5,314 nucleotides of DNA from NCBI GenBank assembly GCA_023436495.1, contig JAEZIT010000070.1, forward strand, positions 1 through 5,314, written 5' to 3'. The position numbers and the translations under genes were made by a program. Positions 4,868 through 5,314 of this stretch are shown here, one piece after another. The notes under the pieces are model-generated. The model searched no databases, was not told the DNA's origin, and saw only the letters and a list, made by a program, of their open reading frames with translations. Every line of letters begins with the position of its first letter. Positions within the stretch are counted from its first letter, which is position 1. The DNA comes from Acidobacteriota bacterium. GTDB lineage: Bacteria; Acidobacteriota; Blastocatellia; Pyrinomonadales; Pyrinomonadaceae.

Positions 4868-5314
4868 ATGAAAAGATGCCCGACTTGTCAGAAAACATTT
4901 GACGATTCAATGCGGTTTTGCCAGGTGGACGGAACGCCGCTCGTCGCGGACGAGCCGGTTGATCCGTACAAGACGATGGTCGCACGGCCGGAAGACATAG
5001 CGGCGGCCATTCCGCAGGACAAAGCGGGCAGCAATGACGATATTCTGCAGCTTCCGGACGAACAGGATTCGGTCAAGACGATGTATGCTTCGGAAGATGA
5101 GATCCGAAGGGAAATGGGCGATGAACAGGTCATCGACATTCCGCCCCTGTCGGAGCCGGCACCGGAGCCTCCAAAATTCAGCGAGCCAAGTTTGAGCCCG
5201 CCGAGCTTTGGGGAGATGTCCACTTCATCGCCGTTCGACGCGGCGGAACCGCATACAGGTCTGCCGGAAACGCCGACGTCGCCATCGATACCTTCGCCCT
5301 TCGGTGAACCGAAG
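4868..5314 (+). CDS. Zinc-ribbon protein with acidic, proline-rich disordered region (3' end outside the window)
   Basis: The frame is open from ATG 4868 to the window end, giving 149 residues with no stop. Residues 1-25 form a short treble-clef or zinc-ribbon-like head, MKRCPTC then RFCQVDGTPL, with three cysteines (C4, C7, C18) and an aspartate (D21) where a fourth ligand would sit. A linker follows with two similar segments, DPYKTMVARPEDI (32-44) and DSVKTMYASEDEI (67-79). The rest (about 90-149) is dominated by P, S and E, with SPF/PSFG-type repeats, and is probably disordered. Such heads with long linkers are common in acidobacterial proteins that later carry membrane segments or other domains, so the functional part may lie outside. 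AAGGA (4850-4854) lies 13 bases before the start, the same spacing as for ndk. I do not recognise a specific function. Confidence 0.8.
   Translation, partial: MKRCPTCQKTFDDSMRFCQVDGTPLVADEPVDPYKTMVARPEDIAAAIPQDKAGSNDDILQLPDEQDSVKTMYASEDEIRREMGDEQVIDIPPLSEPAPEPPKFSEPSLSPPSFGEMSTSSPFDAAEPHTGLPETPTSPSIPSPFGEPK

Noticed and set aside
1..5314. CRISPR array, insertion sequence or transposase, rRNA
   Set aside because: No regularly spaced repeats with unique spacers, no transposase-like frame with terminal inverted repeats and no rRNA sequence were seen.

Overview
The window looks like a stretch of a moderately GC-rich bacterial chromosome, with protein genes visibly richer in G+C than the A/T-rich gaps between them. 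My best guess is an Acidobacteriota genome, perhaps of the Blastocatellia/Pyrinomonadales type. This rests on the short N-terminal zinc-ribbon protein at the right end, on tandem ATPase-less MacB-like permeases, on a sucD-ndk neighbourhood, and on intergenic short-period repeats common in environmental genomes. It is an inference from recalled patterns, not a database result.

Left part, minus strand: two paralogous MacB/FtsX-type ABC transporter permeases lie head to tail. The complete one (1025-2269) comes first in transcription. The second (911 down to the window edge) is cut off just as its second membrane segment begins. No ATPase, membrane-fusion protein or outer-membrane channel is visible. 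The 113-base gap between the permeases carries a period-8 repeat, and a period-9 repeat sits in front of the first permease.

Middle: a 299-base divergent intergenic region (2270-2568) separates the permeases from the plus-strand genes. It holds two small inverted repeats, the period-9 repeat, a 75-base element able to fold into a branched structure and resembling part of a serine tRNA, and a good extended -10 promoter. That promoter reads into sucD (succinyl-CoA synthetase alpha subunit), which begins with TTG behind a clear ribosome binding site. No sucC is adjacent.

Right part, plus strand: 27 bases after sucD comes a tightly coupled two-gene module, a DUF433 protein and a DUF5615 PIN-like protein sharing a GTGA overlap. 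This is the layout of a VapBC-like toxin-antitoxin pair. It sits between sucD and ndk (nucleoside diphosphate kinase), two housekeeping enzymes that both handle nucleoside triphosphates. After ndk is a run of hairpins, probably a terminator, and then the start of a zinc-ribbon protein with a long acidic, proline-rich, probably disordered region that continues past the window.

The item most worth a second look is the DUF433/DUF5615 pair between two metabolic genes, followed by the structured, tRNA-like element upstream of sucD. Nothing in the window by itself proves a new system.
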